Assembly: GCA_017472735.1 (NCBI GenBank)
Contig: JAFUOD010000002.1
Location: 1 to 64,000 of the forward strand
Source of the DNA: Oscillospiraceae bacterium
Lineage (GTDB): Bacteria; Bacillota; Clostridia; Oscillospirales; Ruminococcaceae
Direction: 5' to 3'
DNA: 64,000 nt
Below the pieces are notes generated by a model. It saw nothing but the letters and a program-made list of their open reading frames with translations, was not told the DNA's origin and did no database searches. Below, in pieces: positions 1 to 8,394 of the stretch. A program made the translations under genes and the position numbers. Numbering within the stretch: the stretch's first letter is position 1; the number at the start of each line of letters is the position of its first letter.

Positions 1-2727
1 GCTGCTGGCACACATACCTACACCGTAACAGAAGTAAACGGCGGCGAGACTATCGACGGCATAACCTACGATGACAGCGAAATCACTGTAACCGTAAATG
101 TTGTTGACAACGGCGACGGAACCTTGACCGCTTCTGTGGACGCTAACTCTCCTGCAATTGCATTCCAGAACGAGTACAACGTTGGCAAGACTTCGATTAC
201 CCTCGAAGGCGCCAAGACCCTCACAGGCAAGACCTTGACTGACAATCAGTTCAGTTTTGTGGTGATGGAAGGAACAGCCAAGGTCGCCGAAGGCACCAAC
301 GCCGCTGACGGCACTATCACATTCGAGGCTATTGAGTACACCAAGGCAGGCACTCACACTTATGTAATCTCCGAGGTCAACGGCGGCGAGATAATCGATG
401 GCATAACCTACGATGACAGCGAAATCACAATCACCGTAAACGTAGTAGATAACGGCGACGGTACATTGACCGCTTCTGTAGACGCTAACTCTCCTGCAAT
501 TGCATTCCAGAACGAATACAACGTTGGTAAGACTTCGATTACCTTAAAGGGTACGAAGGCCTTGACAGGCAAGACCTTGACTGACAATCAGTTCAGTTTT
601 GTGGTGATGGAAGGAACAACCAAGGTTTCTGAAGGCACCAATGCTGCTGACGGAACAATCACCTTTGACGAGATTGAATACACTAAGGCTGGCACTCACA
701 CTTATGTAATCTCCGAAGTAAATGGCGGCGAGACAATCGATGGCATAACCTACGACGCTGACACCATCACCGTAACCGTAAATGTCGTAGACAACGGCGA
801 CGGTACATTGACCGCTTCTGTAGATGCCACCTCACCCGAAATCAAGTTCGAGAACGAGTACAACGTTGGCAAGACCTCTATTACCTTAAAGGGTACCAAG
901 ACCTTGACAGGCAAGACCTTAACCGACGGTGCGTTTACCTTTACTGTTTACGAGGGCGAAGATGAGGTTTCCGAAGGCACCAATGCTGCTGACGGCACTA
1001 TCACATTCGAGGCTATCGAGTATACAAAGGCAGGCACTCACACTTATGTAATCTCCGAGGTAAATGGCGGCGAGACTATCGACGGTATCACCTACGACGC
1101 TGACACCATCACCGTAACCGTAAATGTTGTTGACAACGGCGACGGCACTTTGACGGCTTCTGTAGATGCCAATTCTCCTGCAATTGCATTCCAGAACGAA
1201 TACAACGTTGGCAAAACTTCGATTACCCTCGAGGGCACAAAGACCTTGACAGGCAAGACCTTGACTGGCGGTGCATTTACCTTCACCGTTTACGAAGGCA
1301 CAACCAAGGTCGCCGAAGGCACCAATGCCGCAGATGGCACAATTACCTTTGACGAGATTGAATACACCGCTGCTGGCACACATACTTACACCATAACAGA
1401 AGTAAACGGCGGCGAGACCATCGACGGCATAACCTACGATGACAGCGAAATTACTGTAACCGTAAACGTAGTAGATAACGGCGACGGAATCTTGACCGCT
1501 TCTGTAGACGCTAACTCTCCTGCAATTGCATTTGTGAACACCTATGCAGTAAGCGGCGAAGCAAGCATAACTCTTAACGGTACAAAGATTCTTGACGGTC
1601 GAGCAATGGTAGACGGTGAATTCGAGTTTGAAGTTAAGGAAGGCGACGATGTTGTTGCAAGAGGCACCAACAACGCGAACGGCGAAATCCTCTTTGAAAC
1701 CATTACCTATACCGCCGCAGGTACACACACCTATACAGTAACCGAGGTTAAGGGCACTGATAAGGAAATAACTTATGACGAAGCCTCTTACACAGTTGTT
1801 GTTAATGTTACCGACAACGGCGACGGCACTTTGACCGCATCGTTTGAAGGCGAAGCTCCTGTTATCGAGTTTGCAAACACCTATACCTACATTGATGACA
1901 ACGCTTACCTTACCCTTAAGGCGACCAAGGCTTATAACAAGGGTACCTTAAAGGGTGATGACTTCAGCTTTGAGCTTAAGGATGAAAGCGGAAATGTTTT
2001 GCAGACCGTAACAAACGATGTACAGGGCAACATTACCTTTGAAACCATTACCTATACTGCACAGGGAACTTACCTTTACACAATTAACGAGGTGATCGGC
2101 AGCGACAGCGACATCAAGTATGACAAGTCGGTTTATACCGTAACAGTTAACGTTACCGCACAGGCTGACGGCAAGCTTGTTGCAGACATTGCTATTACCG
2201 TGAATGAAACTGAGACCGAGGAAATCATCTTTATCAACACTTATGATAAGCCCGCACCGCAGACACCTATTGACGGACATATAAAGATAAATGTAAAGAA
2301 GCAGATCGTTGACGAAACAGGCGATGGCTATAAGCTTGACGGATTCGTATTCATTCTTGAGAATCTTACAACAGGTCAGATTTACAATGCTACATCTGAC
2401 GTAAACGGTGACGCAGTATTCGATGTTGGATTTACAGTTGCAGAGGTTGGCAATATTTATGAATATGAGCTTACCGAAGCTGATACAAGAATTGAGGGCA
2501 TGGAGTATGATACCTCGGCTCACAGATTCAATATTAAGGTAACCTATATTCCTCCTATTGCAAAGGTTGATGCTTACATCTACCGTGACGGTAAGACCTT
2601 AACGGGCGTTATAGCAACATTTGTTAACACCTACAAGGGTATTCCTAAAATCGATCCTCCGGATGAACCGGACATTGACCCTGTAGAGCCTATTTGCTTC
2701 GAGGAAGAAGACGTTATTGGCTGCTAA
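1..2727 (+). CDS. Secreted repeat protein with tandem FctA/Spy0128-like isopeptide domains (5' partial)
   Basis: The reading frame is open from base 1, so the start lies outside the window. The visible part is an array of about 114-residue pilin-type domains. Four near-identical 342-bp units run from about 175, 517, 859 and 1201. Diverged units start near 1543 and 1882, and a last distinct domain spans about 2242-2640. Each unit has a Lys strand (SITLKGTK), a Thr-rich strand with Glu (HTYVISEV) and a closing FxNxY motif (QNEY or VNTY). These are the expected Lys, Glu and Asn of Spy0128/FctA intramolecular isopeptide bonds (family knowledge). It is probably a long extracellular stalk or adhesin. 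The C-terminus is a Pro/Asp/Glu-rich tail ending in CFEEEDVIGC, with no LPxTG motif and no membrane helix, so the anchoring is unclear. A Rho-independent hairpin follows. Confidence 0.85.
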   Translation, partial: AAGTHTYTVTEVNGGETIDGITYDDSEITVTVNVVDNGDGTLTASVDANSPAIAFQNEYNVGKTSITLEGAKTLTGKTLTDNQFSFVVMEGTAKVAEGTNAADGTITFEAIEYTKAGTHTYVISEVNGGEIIDGITYDDSEITITVNVVDNGDGTLTASVDANSPAIAFQNEYNVGKTSITLKGTKALTGKTLTDNQFSFVVMEGTTKVSEGTNAADGTITFDEIEYTKAGTHTYVISEVNGGETIDGITYDADTITVTVNVVDNGDGTLTASVDATSPEIKFENEYNVGKTSITLKGTKTLTGKTLTDGAFTFTVYEGEDEVSEGTNAADGTITFEAIEYTKAGTHTYVISEVNGGETIDGITYDADTITVTVNVVDNGDGTLTASVDANSPAIAFQNEYNVGKTSITLEGTKTLTGKTLTGGAFTFTVYEGTTKVAEGTNAADGTITFDEIEYTAAGTHTYTITEVNGGETIDGITYDDSEITVTVNVVDNGDGILTASVDANSPAIAFVNTYAVSGEASITLNGTKILDGRAMVDGEFEFEVKEGDDVVARGTNNANGEILFETITYTAAGTHTYTVTEVKGTDKEITYDEASYTVVVNVTDNGDGTLTASFEGEAPVIEFANTYTYIDDNAYLTLKATKAYNKGTLKGDDFSFELKDESGNVLQTVTNDVQGNITFETITYTAQGTYLYTINEVIGSDSDIKYDKSVYTVTVNVTAQADGKLVADIAITVNETETEEIIFINTYDKPAPQTPIDGHIKINVKKQIVDETGDGYKLDGFVFILENLTTGQIYNATSDVNGDAVFDVGFTVAEVGNIYEYELTEADTRIEGMEYDTSAHRFNIKVTYIPPIAKVDAYIYRDGKTLTGVIATFVNTYKGIPKIDPPDEPDIDPVEPICFEEEDVIGC
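175..1542 (+). repeat. Four tandem 342-bp near-identical coding repeats
   Basis: The codon pair for Tyr-Asn or Tyr-Ala at the domain boundary recurs at 175, 517, 859, 1201 and 1543, exactly 342 bp apart, and long stretches between are nearly identical. Units differ in blocks: DNQFSFVVMEG in the first two, DGAFTFTVYEG in the third, GGAFTFTVYEG in the fourth. This mosaic pattern suggests recombination or gene conversion between units. Bases 1-174 are the end of a further copy. Confidence 0.9.
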
Positions 2728-2734
2728 CCAAAAT

Positions 2735-2768
2735 TGAGGCAACTGCTTAATGCGGTTGCCTCACCTTT
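2735..2768 (+). terminator. Rho-independent terminator of the repeat protein gene
   Basis: A TGAGGCAAC arm pairs with GTTGCCTCA around a short A/T-containing loop and is followed by CCTTTTT. It begins 7 bases after the stop codon. Confidence 0.85.
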
Positions 2769-2795
2769 TTAAAAGATAAATCGTATTAACGGTCG

Positions 2796-2824
2796 TTGAC
2801 AAAATGCGACATTTTGGGTATGAT
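2796..2824 (+). promoter_or_regulatory. Promoter of the MarR gene with internal operator palindrome
   Basis: TTGACA (2796-2801), a 17-bp spacer and TATGAT (2819-2824) form a near-consensus sigma-A promoter. The spacer holds a perfect palindrome, CAAAATG-CGA-CATTTTG at 2800-2816. A dimeric regulator bound there would block RNA polymerase, so this is a likely autoregulatory site of the MarR protein just downstream (inference). Confidence 0.8.
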
Positions 2825-2863
2825 TGATTATAACGAACATTGCGGTAAAAGGGGTAAAAAACA

Positions 2864-3298
2864 ATGCTTGAGCGTTTTGAAAAATTTACACAAAGCATCG
2901 GCACGGCATATAAATATATCGGCAAAATAAAATCGAATCATATGTCATCATTTGACCTTAAAGGCTCGCATGTTATGTGCATTTTCTTTTTAGGCAGAAA
3001 CCCCGAAGGCTTAAAAGCCAATCAGCTATGCGAGCTTTGCCAAGAGGACAAGGGCGCAGTATCGAAAACCCTAAACACCCTTAAAAAGCGGGGCTTGGTT
3101 GAATCGAGCGCAGGCAGGCTGAGAAAATACCGTGCTGTATATAAAATCACGCAAGAGGGTATGAACGTTTTTAACAAGGTTACTGTTATAATTGAAGATG
3201 CCGTTAAAAAATGCAGCGATGATTTAACCGAAGAAGAGCGCAGCACATTTTATTCGGTGCTTGATAAGATTATTGCAAACCTGAGTAAGATAATGTAG
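2864..3298 (+). CDS. MarR-family transcriptional regulator
   Basis: A 144-aa winged-helix protein of typical MarR length. The central region (about residues 30-105) has the order expected for the family: a helix containing SSFDLKGSHVMCIFFLG, a recognition part with DKGAVSKTLNTLKKRGLVE, and a basic wing with RKYRAVYKITQEG. The C-terminal helices would form the dimer interface. AAAGGGG lies about 12 bases before the ATG. It is monocistronic, with its own strong promoter containing a perfect palindrome. MarR proteins usually repress their own gene and a neighbouring efflux or stress gene and respond to small phenolic or redox ligands. No obvious second target lies beside this one, so ligand and regulon are unknown. 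Confidence 0.85.
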   Translation: MLERFEKFTQSIGTAYKYIGKIKSNHMSSFDLKGSHVMCIFFLGRNPEGLKANQLCELCQEDKGAVSKTLNTLKKRGLVESSAGRLRKYRAVYKITQEGMNVFNKVTVIIEDAVKKCSDDLTEEERSTFYSVLDKIIANLSKIM

Positions 3299-3345
3299 CG
3301 GCGGCCACCGCTCGCTCGCTGCCGCCCCCGCTCGCGACGGCCTTA
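3299..3345. repeat. GC-rich intergenic island A
   Basis: A short stretch of GCGGCGGCC and CGCTCGCTCG-like sequence lies directly after the marR stop codon, in strong contrast to the AT-rich flanks. It is one of ten such islands seen in intergenic gaps of this window. No open reading frame or RNA family is recognised in it. Confidence 0.55.
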
Positions 3346-3354
3346 AAACAACAA

Positions 3355-3389
3355 AAATCCGTGAATGTTAAAGTAACGTTCACGGATTT
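3355..3389. terminator. Bidirectional terminator between marR and the XRE pair
   Basis: The arms AAATCCGTGAATGTTA and TAACGTTCACGGATTT pair over 16 positions with one G-U. The A-run and T-run on the two sides let it work for both converging transcripts. Confidence 0.8.
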
Positions 3390-3390
3390 G

Positions 3391-3591
3391 TTATTTGTTA
3401 TATTCAATTAGTTCTGAAATATCACACTCAAGCGCATCACAAATTTTGTTTAAAACATAGCTGTCATAGCGCACAACTTTGTTTTTATAGTAATTGTCGA
3501 TGATATGAAAGCGTATACCTGTGCGTTTTGCCAGCTCATATCGGGTAATGCCATGGCTGTCAAGATATTTGTCAATGGTTAGTCTAATCAT
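3391..3591 (-). CDS. Small XRE/Cro-type HTH regulator (HTH_26-like)
   Basis: A 66-aa protein that is almost entirely one Cro/C1-type helix-turn-helix: LDSHGITRYELAKRTGIRFHI followed by a recognition helix and a KICDALECDISELIEY tail. This organisation is typical of the short HTH_26 group. It lies 11 bases downstream of the other small XRE gene on the same strand. It has no clear ribosome site of its own, so translation may be coupled. The two probably form an operon divergent from the SLOG-fold gene. Size and context fit a phage- or mobile-element-type switch, but no other mobile gene is visible. Confidence 0.75.
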   Translation of the reverse strand: MIRLTIDKYLDSHGITRYELAKRTGIRFHIIDNYYKNKVVRYDSYVLNKICDALECDISELIEYNK

Positions 3592-3602
3592 ACTTGTTAA
3601 TG

Positions 3603-3839
3603 TCAGTCATCTATATCGGTCAATTTCGATACAGTGGTGTTGAGGACTTCCACAATTTTAAACAGAGTTTTTAAAGAAGGACAAAAGTAACTTCCGGGTC
3701 CTTCAAGTTGAGACACATAACCGGCAGATAAATCGCATGCTTCTGCAAGCTCTTCCTGTGTCATGCCCTGAAGCTTACGGTAGTAAGCAATTTTCAAGCC
3801 TATTTTTATCAAATTCATTTTATATTGACTTTCAAGCAT
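3603..3839 (-). CDS. Small XRE-family HTH regulator
   Basis: A 78-aa protein with one Cro/C1-type HTH at about residues 12-70: YYRKLQGMTQEELAEACDLSAGYVSQLE, then SLKTLFKIVEVLNTTVSKL. The ATG at 3839 is preceded by GGGAG with a 7-base spacer, which supports this start over the internal Met. Upstream lie repeated GTTTACAAA words that may be its binding sites. It is the first gene of a two-gene XRE unit transcribed away from the SLOG-fold gene. The target is unknown. Confidence 0.8.
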   Translation of the reverse strand: MLESQYKMNLIKIGLKIAYYRKLQGMTQEELAEACDLSAGYVSQLEGPGSYFCPSLKTLFKIVEVLNTTVSKLTDIDD

Positions 3840-3858
3840 ATAAAATCTCCCAAACTTT

Positions 3859-3919
3859 GTTTACAAAATTATTATATCCCGTTTACAAAGAAAAGGTTAT
3901 ATGATAAAATATAGTAAAC
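3859..3919. promoter_or_regulatory. Divergent control region with GTTTACAAA repeats
   Basis: GTTTACAAA occurs at 3859-3867 and again at 3881-3889, 22 bp (two helical turns) apart. An inverted GTAAAC lies at 3914-3919. The second copy overlaps a plus-strand promoter, TTTACA (3882-3887)-17 bp-TAAAAT (3905-3910), for the SLOG gene. A minus-strand TATAAT lies at 3871-3876 between the two copies. The repeats are candidate operators for the neighbouring XRE proteins (inference). Confidence 0.6.
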
Positions 3920-3970
3920 CTTATATGTAATATAGGAATATATAGTTTTTAAATAAAAGGGGAAATTGCC

Positions 3971-4303
3971 TTGAAACTATTAATTGCAGGTTCACGGAGT
4001 ATTGAGGACTACGATTTATCAAAACACATACCGCCCGAAACCGAGCTTATTATAAGCGGCGGCGCAAAGGGGATAGACACCGTTGCCGAAAACTATGCTG
4101 ACAAGCACAAAATCTCGAAGCTGATATTACGCCCAAGGTATGATATATACGGCAGGTCTGCGCCTCTTAAACGAAATGAAACAATGGTTGATTTAGCTGA
4201 CGCTGTTTTGGTTGTATGGGACGGAACCTCGCACGGAACAAGATATACGATCGAGTATGCTCAAAAGAACAACAAAGAAGTTAAGCTGATAGTAAAGCTG
4301 TAA
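3971..4303 (+). CDS. SLOG-fold protein (DUF2493/YspA-like)
   Basis: A 110-aa single-domain protein. It starts MKLLIAGSRSI with the Rossmann-like first strand, carries the glycine motif ISGGAKGIDTVAENYA, and has a late segment DAVLVVWDGTSHGTRYTIEYA. These match the DUF2493/cpYpsA-related SLOG superfamily, which binds nucleotides or nucleotide-derived ligands and is common in phage and defence neighbourhoods (family knowledge). The start is TTG at 3971, set by AAAAGGGGAA just upstream. It is divergent from two small XRE genes that share the control region, so it may be their regulated effector. The actual substrate is not evident. Confidence 0.75.
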   Translation: MKLLIAGSRSIEDYDLSKHIPPETELIISGGAKGIDTVAENYADKHKISKLILRPRYDIYGRSAPLKRNETMVDLADAVLVVWDGTSHGTRYTIEYAQKNNKEVKLIVKL

Positions 4304-4306
4304 AAG

Positions 4307-4342
4307 AAAAGCACCTGCGGTTTTTAAGCCGCAAGTGCTTTT
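4307..4342. terminator. Bidirectional terminator between SLOG gene and galM
   Basis: AAAAGCACCTGCGG pairs with CCGCAAGTGCTTTT with a single mismatch. It serves the SLOG transcript and the converging galM transcript. Confidence 0.8.
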
Positions 4343-4366
4343 GTGCTTTTTATAAGGTCTTATGTA

Positions 4367-5416
4367 TTACTTCTCAACAGTAAATCTGTAAACAGTAACG
4401 TGGTGATATCTGTCGCCTGCTCTTAAAATAGGCTTTTCAAAGTTGTCAAATCTCATCGAGTTGGGGTAAGCCTGGGTTTCCAAGCACAAGCCGTCGCGTT
4501 TTTCAACAGGCTTGCCGCCCTTGCCGTAAGGCTTTGTGCCGTCTAAGAAGTTACCCGAATAGAACTGGATTCCGGGAAGATCGGAGTAAACATCCATTAC
4601 TCTGCCCGAGCTTGCAGCCTTAAGGGTTGCCATGTGGCGATAGCCCTTGCCGTCAGGACACCAGTTGTGGTCGTAACCGCCTGCAAACACGATCTGTTCG
4701 TGGCTTGAGCCGATTCTTTCGCCGATAACATGGAAGTCGGTGAAGTCAAGGGGAGTACCCTCTACTTTAGCAACATAACCTGTGGGCAAACATTCGGAGT
4801 TGCCAACGGTGAAGTGAGTAGCGTTAAGCTTGATAGAGTGGTTCTCGATAGAGCCTGTGCCTTCGCCGTCAAGGTTGAAGTAGCAGTGGTTTGTGAGGTT
4901 GCAAACGGTGTCAGCGTCGGTAACAGCGCTGTAGTCGATCATAAGCGCGTTGTTTTCGTCAAAGGTATATCTTACGGTCACATCAAGGTTGCCGGGATAG
5001 CCTTCTTCACCGTCGGGCGAGGTGTACTTAAGCACCAAAGCTTCGCCCTCAACACAAGCTGCCCACATTTTCTTATCAAAGCCAATGTTGCCGCCGTGAA
5101 GGTTGTTTCTGCCATCGTTCTTGTTTAAAACATAGTTCTTGCCGTTAAGCTCGAACTGAGCGTCTTCAATTCTGTTGCCGTGGCGGCCGATGAGTGCGCC
5201 GATGAACTTGCCCTGAGTTTCATAACCGTTAACGTCGTCATAGCCCAAGGCTACGTCGCCCAAAACGCCGTTCTTATCGGGAACGTAAATACTTCTGATC
5301 GCGCCGCCAAGCTCGATGATCTCAACATAAGCGCCGGTCGAGTTTTTAAGCTCGTAAAGATAAACTTCCTCGCCCGAAGAGAGCTTGCCGAAAAGCTTTT
5401 TTGTAATTGTTGTCAT
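4367..5416 (-). CDS. galM: Galactose mutarotase (aldose 1-epimerase)
   Basis: A 349-aa enzyme interconverting alpha and beta anomers of galactose or glucose. Family motifs are present in order: RHGNRI, NNLHGG near residue 100, TNHCYFNL (usual form TNHSYFNL), GGYDHNW and LCLETQ with the catalytic Glu. The catalytic His residues lie in LHGG and TNHCY. A TTG in frame at 5425 overlaps the AAAGGA ribosome site, so the ATG at 5416 is the better start. No other Leloir pathway gene is adjacent. A GH27 alpha-galactosidase elsewhere in the window (about 39.2 kb) would supply galactose. It is cytoplasmic and has no signal peptide. Confidence 0.93.
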   Translation of the reverse strand: MTTITKKLFGKLSSGEEVYLYELKNSTGAYVEIIELGGAIRSIYVPDKNGVLGDVALGYDDVNGYETQGKFIGALIGRHGNRIEDAQFELNGKNYVLNKNDGRNNLHGGNIGFDKKMWAACVEGEALVLKYTSPDGEEGYPGNLDVTVRYTFDENNALMIDYSAVTDADTVCNLTNHCYFNLDGEGTGSIENHSIKLNATHFTVGNSECLPTGYVAKVEGTPLDFTDFHVIGERIGSSHEQIVFAGGYDHNWCPDGKGYRHMATLKAASSGRVMDVYSDLPGIQFYSGNFLDGTKPYGKGGKPVEKRDGLCLETQAYPNSMRFDNFEKPILRAGDRYHHVTVYRFTVEK

Positions 5417-5578
5417 AATAATCAAATCCTTTCAATTATTTTTAGCAATTAGCACAAATCGTAAAAAACCGTGCAATTTTTTGCATCAGCAGGTTGTATT
5501 ATAAGTGTACCACCTTTGTGACAAAATTTCAACATGGTTTTTGGAATTATTAAGATTAATTAATTTATTAAAATCATA

Positions 5579-5607
5579 TTTACAAATGGTGCAAAACATG
5601 GTATAAT
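5579..5607 (+). promoter_or_regulatory. Sigma-A-type promoter of the FN3-repeat protein gene
   Basis: TTTACA (5579-5584), a 17-bp spacer and TATAAT (5602-5607), followed by AAAAGGAG and the ATG at 5642. Confidence 0.8.
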
Positions 5608-5641
5608 ACAAATAACTTTAAGAAAAGGAGTGTCACAAAAA

Positions 5642-8167
5642 ATGACAAAAAGAATTTTTGCAATTGTACTTGCTCTTGTAATGAGCTTGTCGTTGTTCAC
5701 CATCGAAGCTTTTGCAGCTATTTCTGTAAATGCTACTGCGACAGGCACTAACGTTTCTGTTTCTTGGTCGAAGCAGACCGGAGCATCAAAATATTCGGTT
5801 GAGTTAACCAACGCTTCCGGAACAGTTCGCAAAACCGAAACTGCTGGACTGACCGCAACCTTTAACGAACTTGCTGCAGGTCAGTACAACGTTATTGTAA
5901 CAGCATTGAGCTCTACTAATTCTACTTTAGCAGCAAACTCTACCAGTGTAACTGTTGCAAGCACAACTAACACACCTTCAACTTCGGGCGGCGTTTTCAA
6001 CAACGGAACAAACCTTTCTTGGGCACCTGTTGAGGGAGCTACCGGATATAACCTTGTTTTCTACAAGGGAACATCTGTCAGCGGTACATCTACCACTACT
6101 GAACAGGGTATTTACATCAGCAGTTTGCCTACAGGCGTTACTAAGGTCGATGTTTATGCTCAGACAGCCACTGGCTCCACTCTTGTAGGCTCTGCAACTC
6201 TTGCAACAACCGGCACAACAGGTACTGGTACTGTTTATGTAAACGGTCAGTATATCGTTTGGACTGATACGGTTTCCACGACCTACAATATTACCTTCTA
6301 TGGTGTTTCAAACAATGTTTTGGCTACATATAAGGGTATCAGCACCAAGAGCATTACCGTTACTGCAGCTCCTACCGGCACCTCTTACGTTGTTGTAACA
6401 AGAGCTAACGGTACTTCCGTAGGTTCCTGCTCGCTTACAGGTACCGGTTCTACCGGAAGCATAACCAGCGGTAATGTTTACATCACTGCTAAGTCTGATA
6501 CGACCGTAACCATTGGTTGGTCGAACATGGGCGCAAGCTTGTACTACGTTAAGTATACAAACAAGATCACCGGCGAAACTTCTACAGTTCCTGCTGTTAC
6601 CGCAGGTGCAACACTTCCTTTGCCTGCTTATACATCTATCGATGTTGAGATTACTATTGCTGATGGATTATATAAGGGACAGAAGATTACTGCTACAGTT
6701 TCCGGCACCGGCGTTTCCAACATCACCGGCGGTTTGACCGGCACCGGCACAACTACAGGCAACCTTTACATCAACAAGGGCACAACCAGCTCTACAGTTA
6801 CATGGGCACCTGTAACAGGCGCTACTTTCTATCAGGTATCTTACAAGAAGTATTCTGACACCAATGCAACAACATTGCCTGTTTTGACTACTACTTCTGC
6901 AACCATTCCTTTAGGCTCAAAGGATACATGGACTGTAACCGTAACTGCTTTGCTTAACGGCACATTCCAGATCGTTGGTACTGCTACTGTAGCTCCTACA
7001 TCCAGCTCTACAGTTACAGGCACAACTACTACAACAGGTCAGAATTGCACAGTTGTTTCTAACGCTACAACCTCTACCGTTACTTGGGTAGGCGGAATTG
7101 GCACATACACTGTAGTTTACACTCCTGACGGAAAGACTGCAAGCACCTTGACTACTTACACCAACACCATTCAGATTCCTGTTGGACACTCCACCAACTT
7201 CTCTGTTTATGTAATTGCAAACAACCAGATCGTTGCAACTGCAAATGTTAAGAAGGCTACAACCGGCAGCACCACAACTGTTACCAAGACTGAAATTCAG
7301 AACCTTACACTTGACTCTACTGCTTTCAAGACAAAGGTTTCTTGGAACAAGGTAACCGGCGCTGATTACTACTATATTGAATATTCTTACCTTGGTGCAG
7401 GTGCAGGTGAAAACACCGTTACCACAGCTGCCTCTGTAGAAATCCCCTTCGGCAAGAACACTAACTTCAACGTAACTGTTTACGCTATCGACGGCAGCAA
7501 GACCACCAAGATCGGTTATGCTAACCATGTTGCCGGCTCGAGCGCTGATGACGATGATATTGTTGCTGACAATGACACAGATGTTACTGTAACAGAAGAT
7601 ACTGTTACCGGATTCTGGGCTGAAACCTTGGGCGACGGCGTTGTTAAGCTTACATGGAATGCAGTTGAAGACGCTGATAACTATAAGGTTTACTACCGTA
7701 AGGTCGGCGCTACCAAGTGGAGCGGCGGTCACACAAGAACCAAGACTTACCTTAGCATTGACTTCGGTTCTAAGACCTCAACTTACGAATTCAAGATCGT
7801 AGCAGGCGATGAAGAATCTACAGTTCTTACCCTTAAGCCCAGCGCTGCTAAGGGCACCGTTGCTTGGGCAGCAGATCCTGATTCTGACGCTGCATTTGAA
7901 ACCAACCTTGCAGGTGTTGTTAAGGATGCTGACGAAGGCAAGATCACCCTTACTTGGGATGAAGTTGCTAACGCTAAGTATACCGTTTACTACCGCAAGG
8001 CAGGCACCACCACATGGAAGGGTGCTTATGAAAGAAGCGGCGAATCCATCACCATTACCTTTAAGTCTGCTAACATTGATAACACTTACGAAATCATGAT
8101 TAAGGCAGGCAGCAAGGCATCTGATGTATTCACACTTAAGCCTGCTGTATGGGCAAACGCTGACTAA
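5642..8167 (+). CDS. Secreted protein of tandem fibronectin type III-like repeats
   Basis: An 841-aa exported protein. Its signal peptide (MTKRIFAIVLALVMSLSLF, cleavage probably after EAFA) is followed by about eight 80-90-residue beta-sandwich repeats. Each shows the FN3-like pattern VTWxxVxGAxxYxVxY, then IPLG or a related turn, and VTVxAxxNG. Thr/Ser/Gly-rich linkers join them. The last two repeats share TWxxV, YTVYYRK and FKI/IMIKAG and are closer to each other than to the rest. There is no LPxTG, S-layer or membrane anchor, so it may be released or bound non-covalently. A GTG at 5630 overlaps the AAGGAG site, so the ATG at 5642 is preferred. The function is unknown; a surface or matrix role is only inference. 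Confidence 0.8.
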   Translation: MTKRIFAIVLALVMSLSLFTIEAFAAISVNATATGTNVSVSWSKQTGASKYSVELTNASGTVRKTETAGLTATFNELAAGQYNVIVTALSSTNSTLAANSTSVTVASTTNTPSTSGGVFNNGTNLSWAPVEGATGYNLVFYKGTSVSGTSTTTEQGIYISSLPTGVTKVDVYAQTATGSTLVGSATLATTGTTGTGTVYVNGQYIVWTDTVSTTYNITFYGVSNNVLATYKGISTKSITVTAAPTGTSYVVVTRANGTSVGSCSLTGTGSTGSITSGNVYITAKSDTTVTIGWSNMGASLYYVKYTNKITGETSTVPAVTAGATLPLPAYTSIDVEITIADGLYKGQKITATVSGTGVSNITGGLTGTGTTTGNLYINKGTTSSTVTWAPVTGATFYQVSYKKYSDTNATTLPVLTTTSATIPLGSKDTWTVTVTALLNGTFQIVGTATVAPTSSSTVTGTTTTTGQNCTVVSNATTSTVTWVGGIGTYTVVYTPDGKTASTLTTYTNTIQIPVGHSTNFSVYVIANNQIVATANVKKATTGSTTTVTKTEIQNLTLDSTAFKTKVSWNKVTGADYYYIEYSYLGAGAGENTVTTAASVEIPFGKNTNFNVTVYAIDGSKTTKIGYANHVAGSSADDDDIVADNDTDVTVTEDTVTGFWAETLGDGVVKLTWNAVEDADNYKVYYRKVGATKWSGGHTRTKTYLSIDFGSKTSTYEFKIVAGDEESTVLTLKPSAAKGTVAWAADPDSDAAFETNLAGVVKDADEGKITLTWDEVANAKYTVYYRKAGTTTWKGAYERSGESITITFKSANIDNTYEIMIKAGSKASDVFTLKPAVWANAD

Positions 8168-8187
8168 TTTAAAGGATTAGCTAAAAC

Positions 8188-8222
8188 AAAGGCTCTCTCG
8201 TGTAACCGAGGGAGCCTTTTTG
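8188..8222 (+). terminator. Terminator after the FN3-repeat gene
   Basis: AAAGGCTCTCTCG pairs with CGAGGGAGCCTTT around TGTAAC, followed by a T-run. Confidence 0.85.
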
Positions 8223-8228
8223 TTATGC

Positions 8229-8376
8229 AGTAAGGTAAGGGGGCGCCGTGCCGTAAGCGCGCCGCGTCAGCGGCGGTTGGTTACGAGCGTGGCGCCATGC
8301 AGTTTGGCGGCGCCACCGGTTTTTACAGGCTCGCACAGCTCGCCGCAAAACCGACTCGCGCCGCTTCAAATTCCGC
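8229..8376. repeat. GC-rich intergenic island B
   Basis: This fills most of the gap between the FN3-repeat gene and the aminopeptidase promoter. It is made of GGCGCC- and GCGCGCCGC-type palindromic words and a GGCGGCGCC hairpin. It is sharply more GC-rich than both flanks. The short open frames across it have no ribosome sites or recognisable sequence. Confidence 0.55.
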
Positions 8377-8394
8377 AGAAAAAGAGAAATATGC

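Noticed and set aside
175-1542. CRISPR array suspected from the regular repeats
   Set aside because: The 342-bp units have no spacers and translate in one frame into a known protein fold.
919-1728. Antisense open frame across the pilin-type repeats, with Cys-rich repeats
   Set aside because: The repeats arise only because the sense strand is a tandem repeat. There is no promoter or ribosome site, and the Cys/Ala/Val/Gly composition is typical of reverse-frame shadows.
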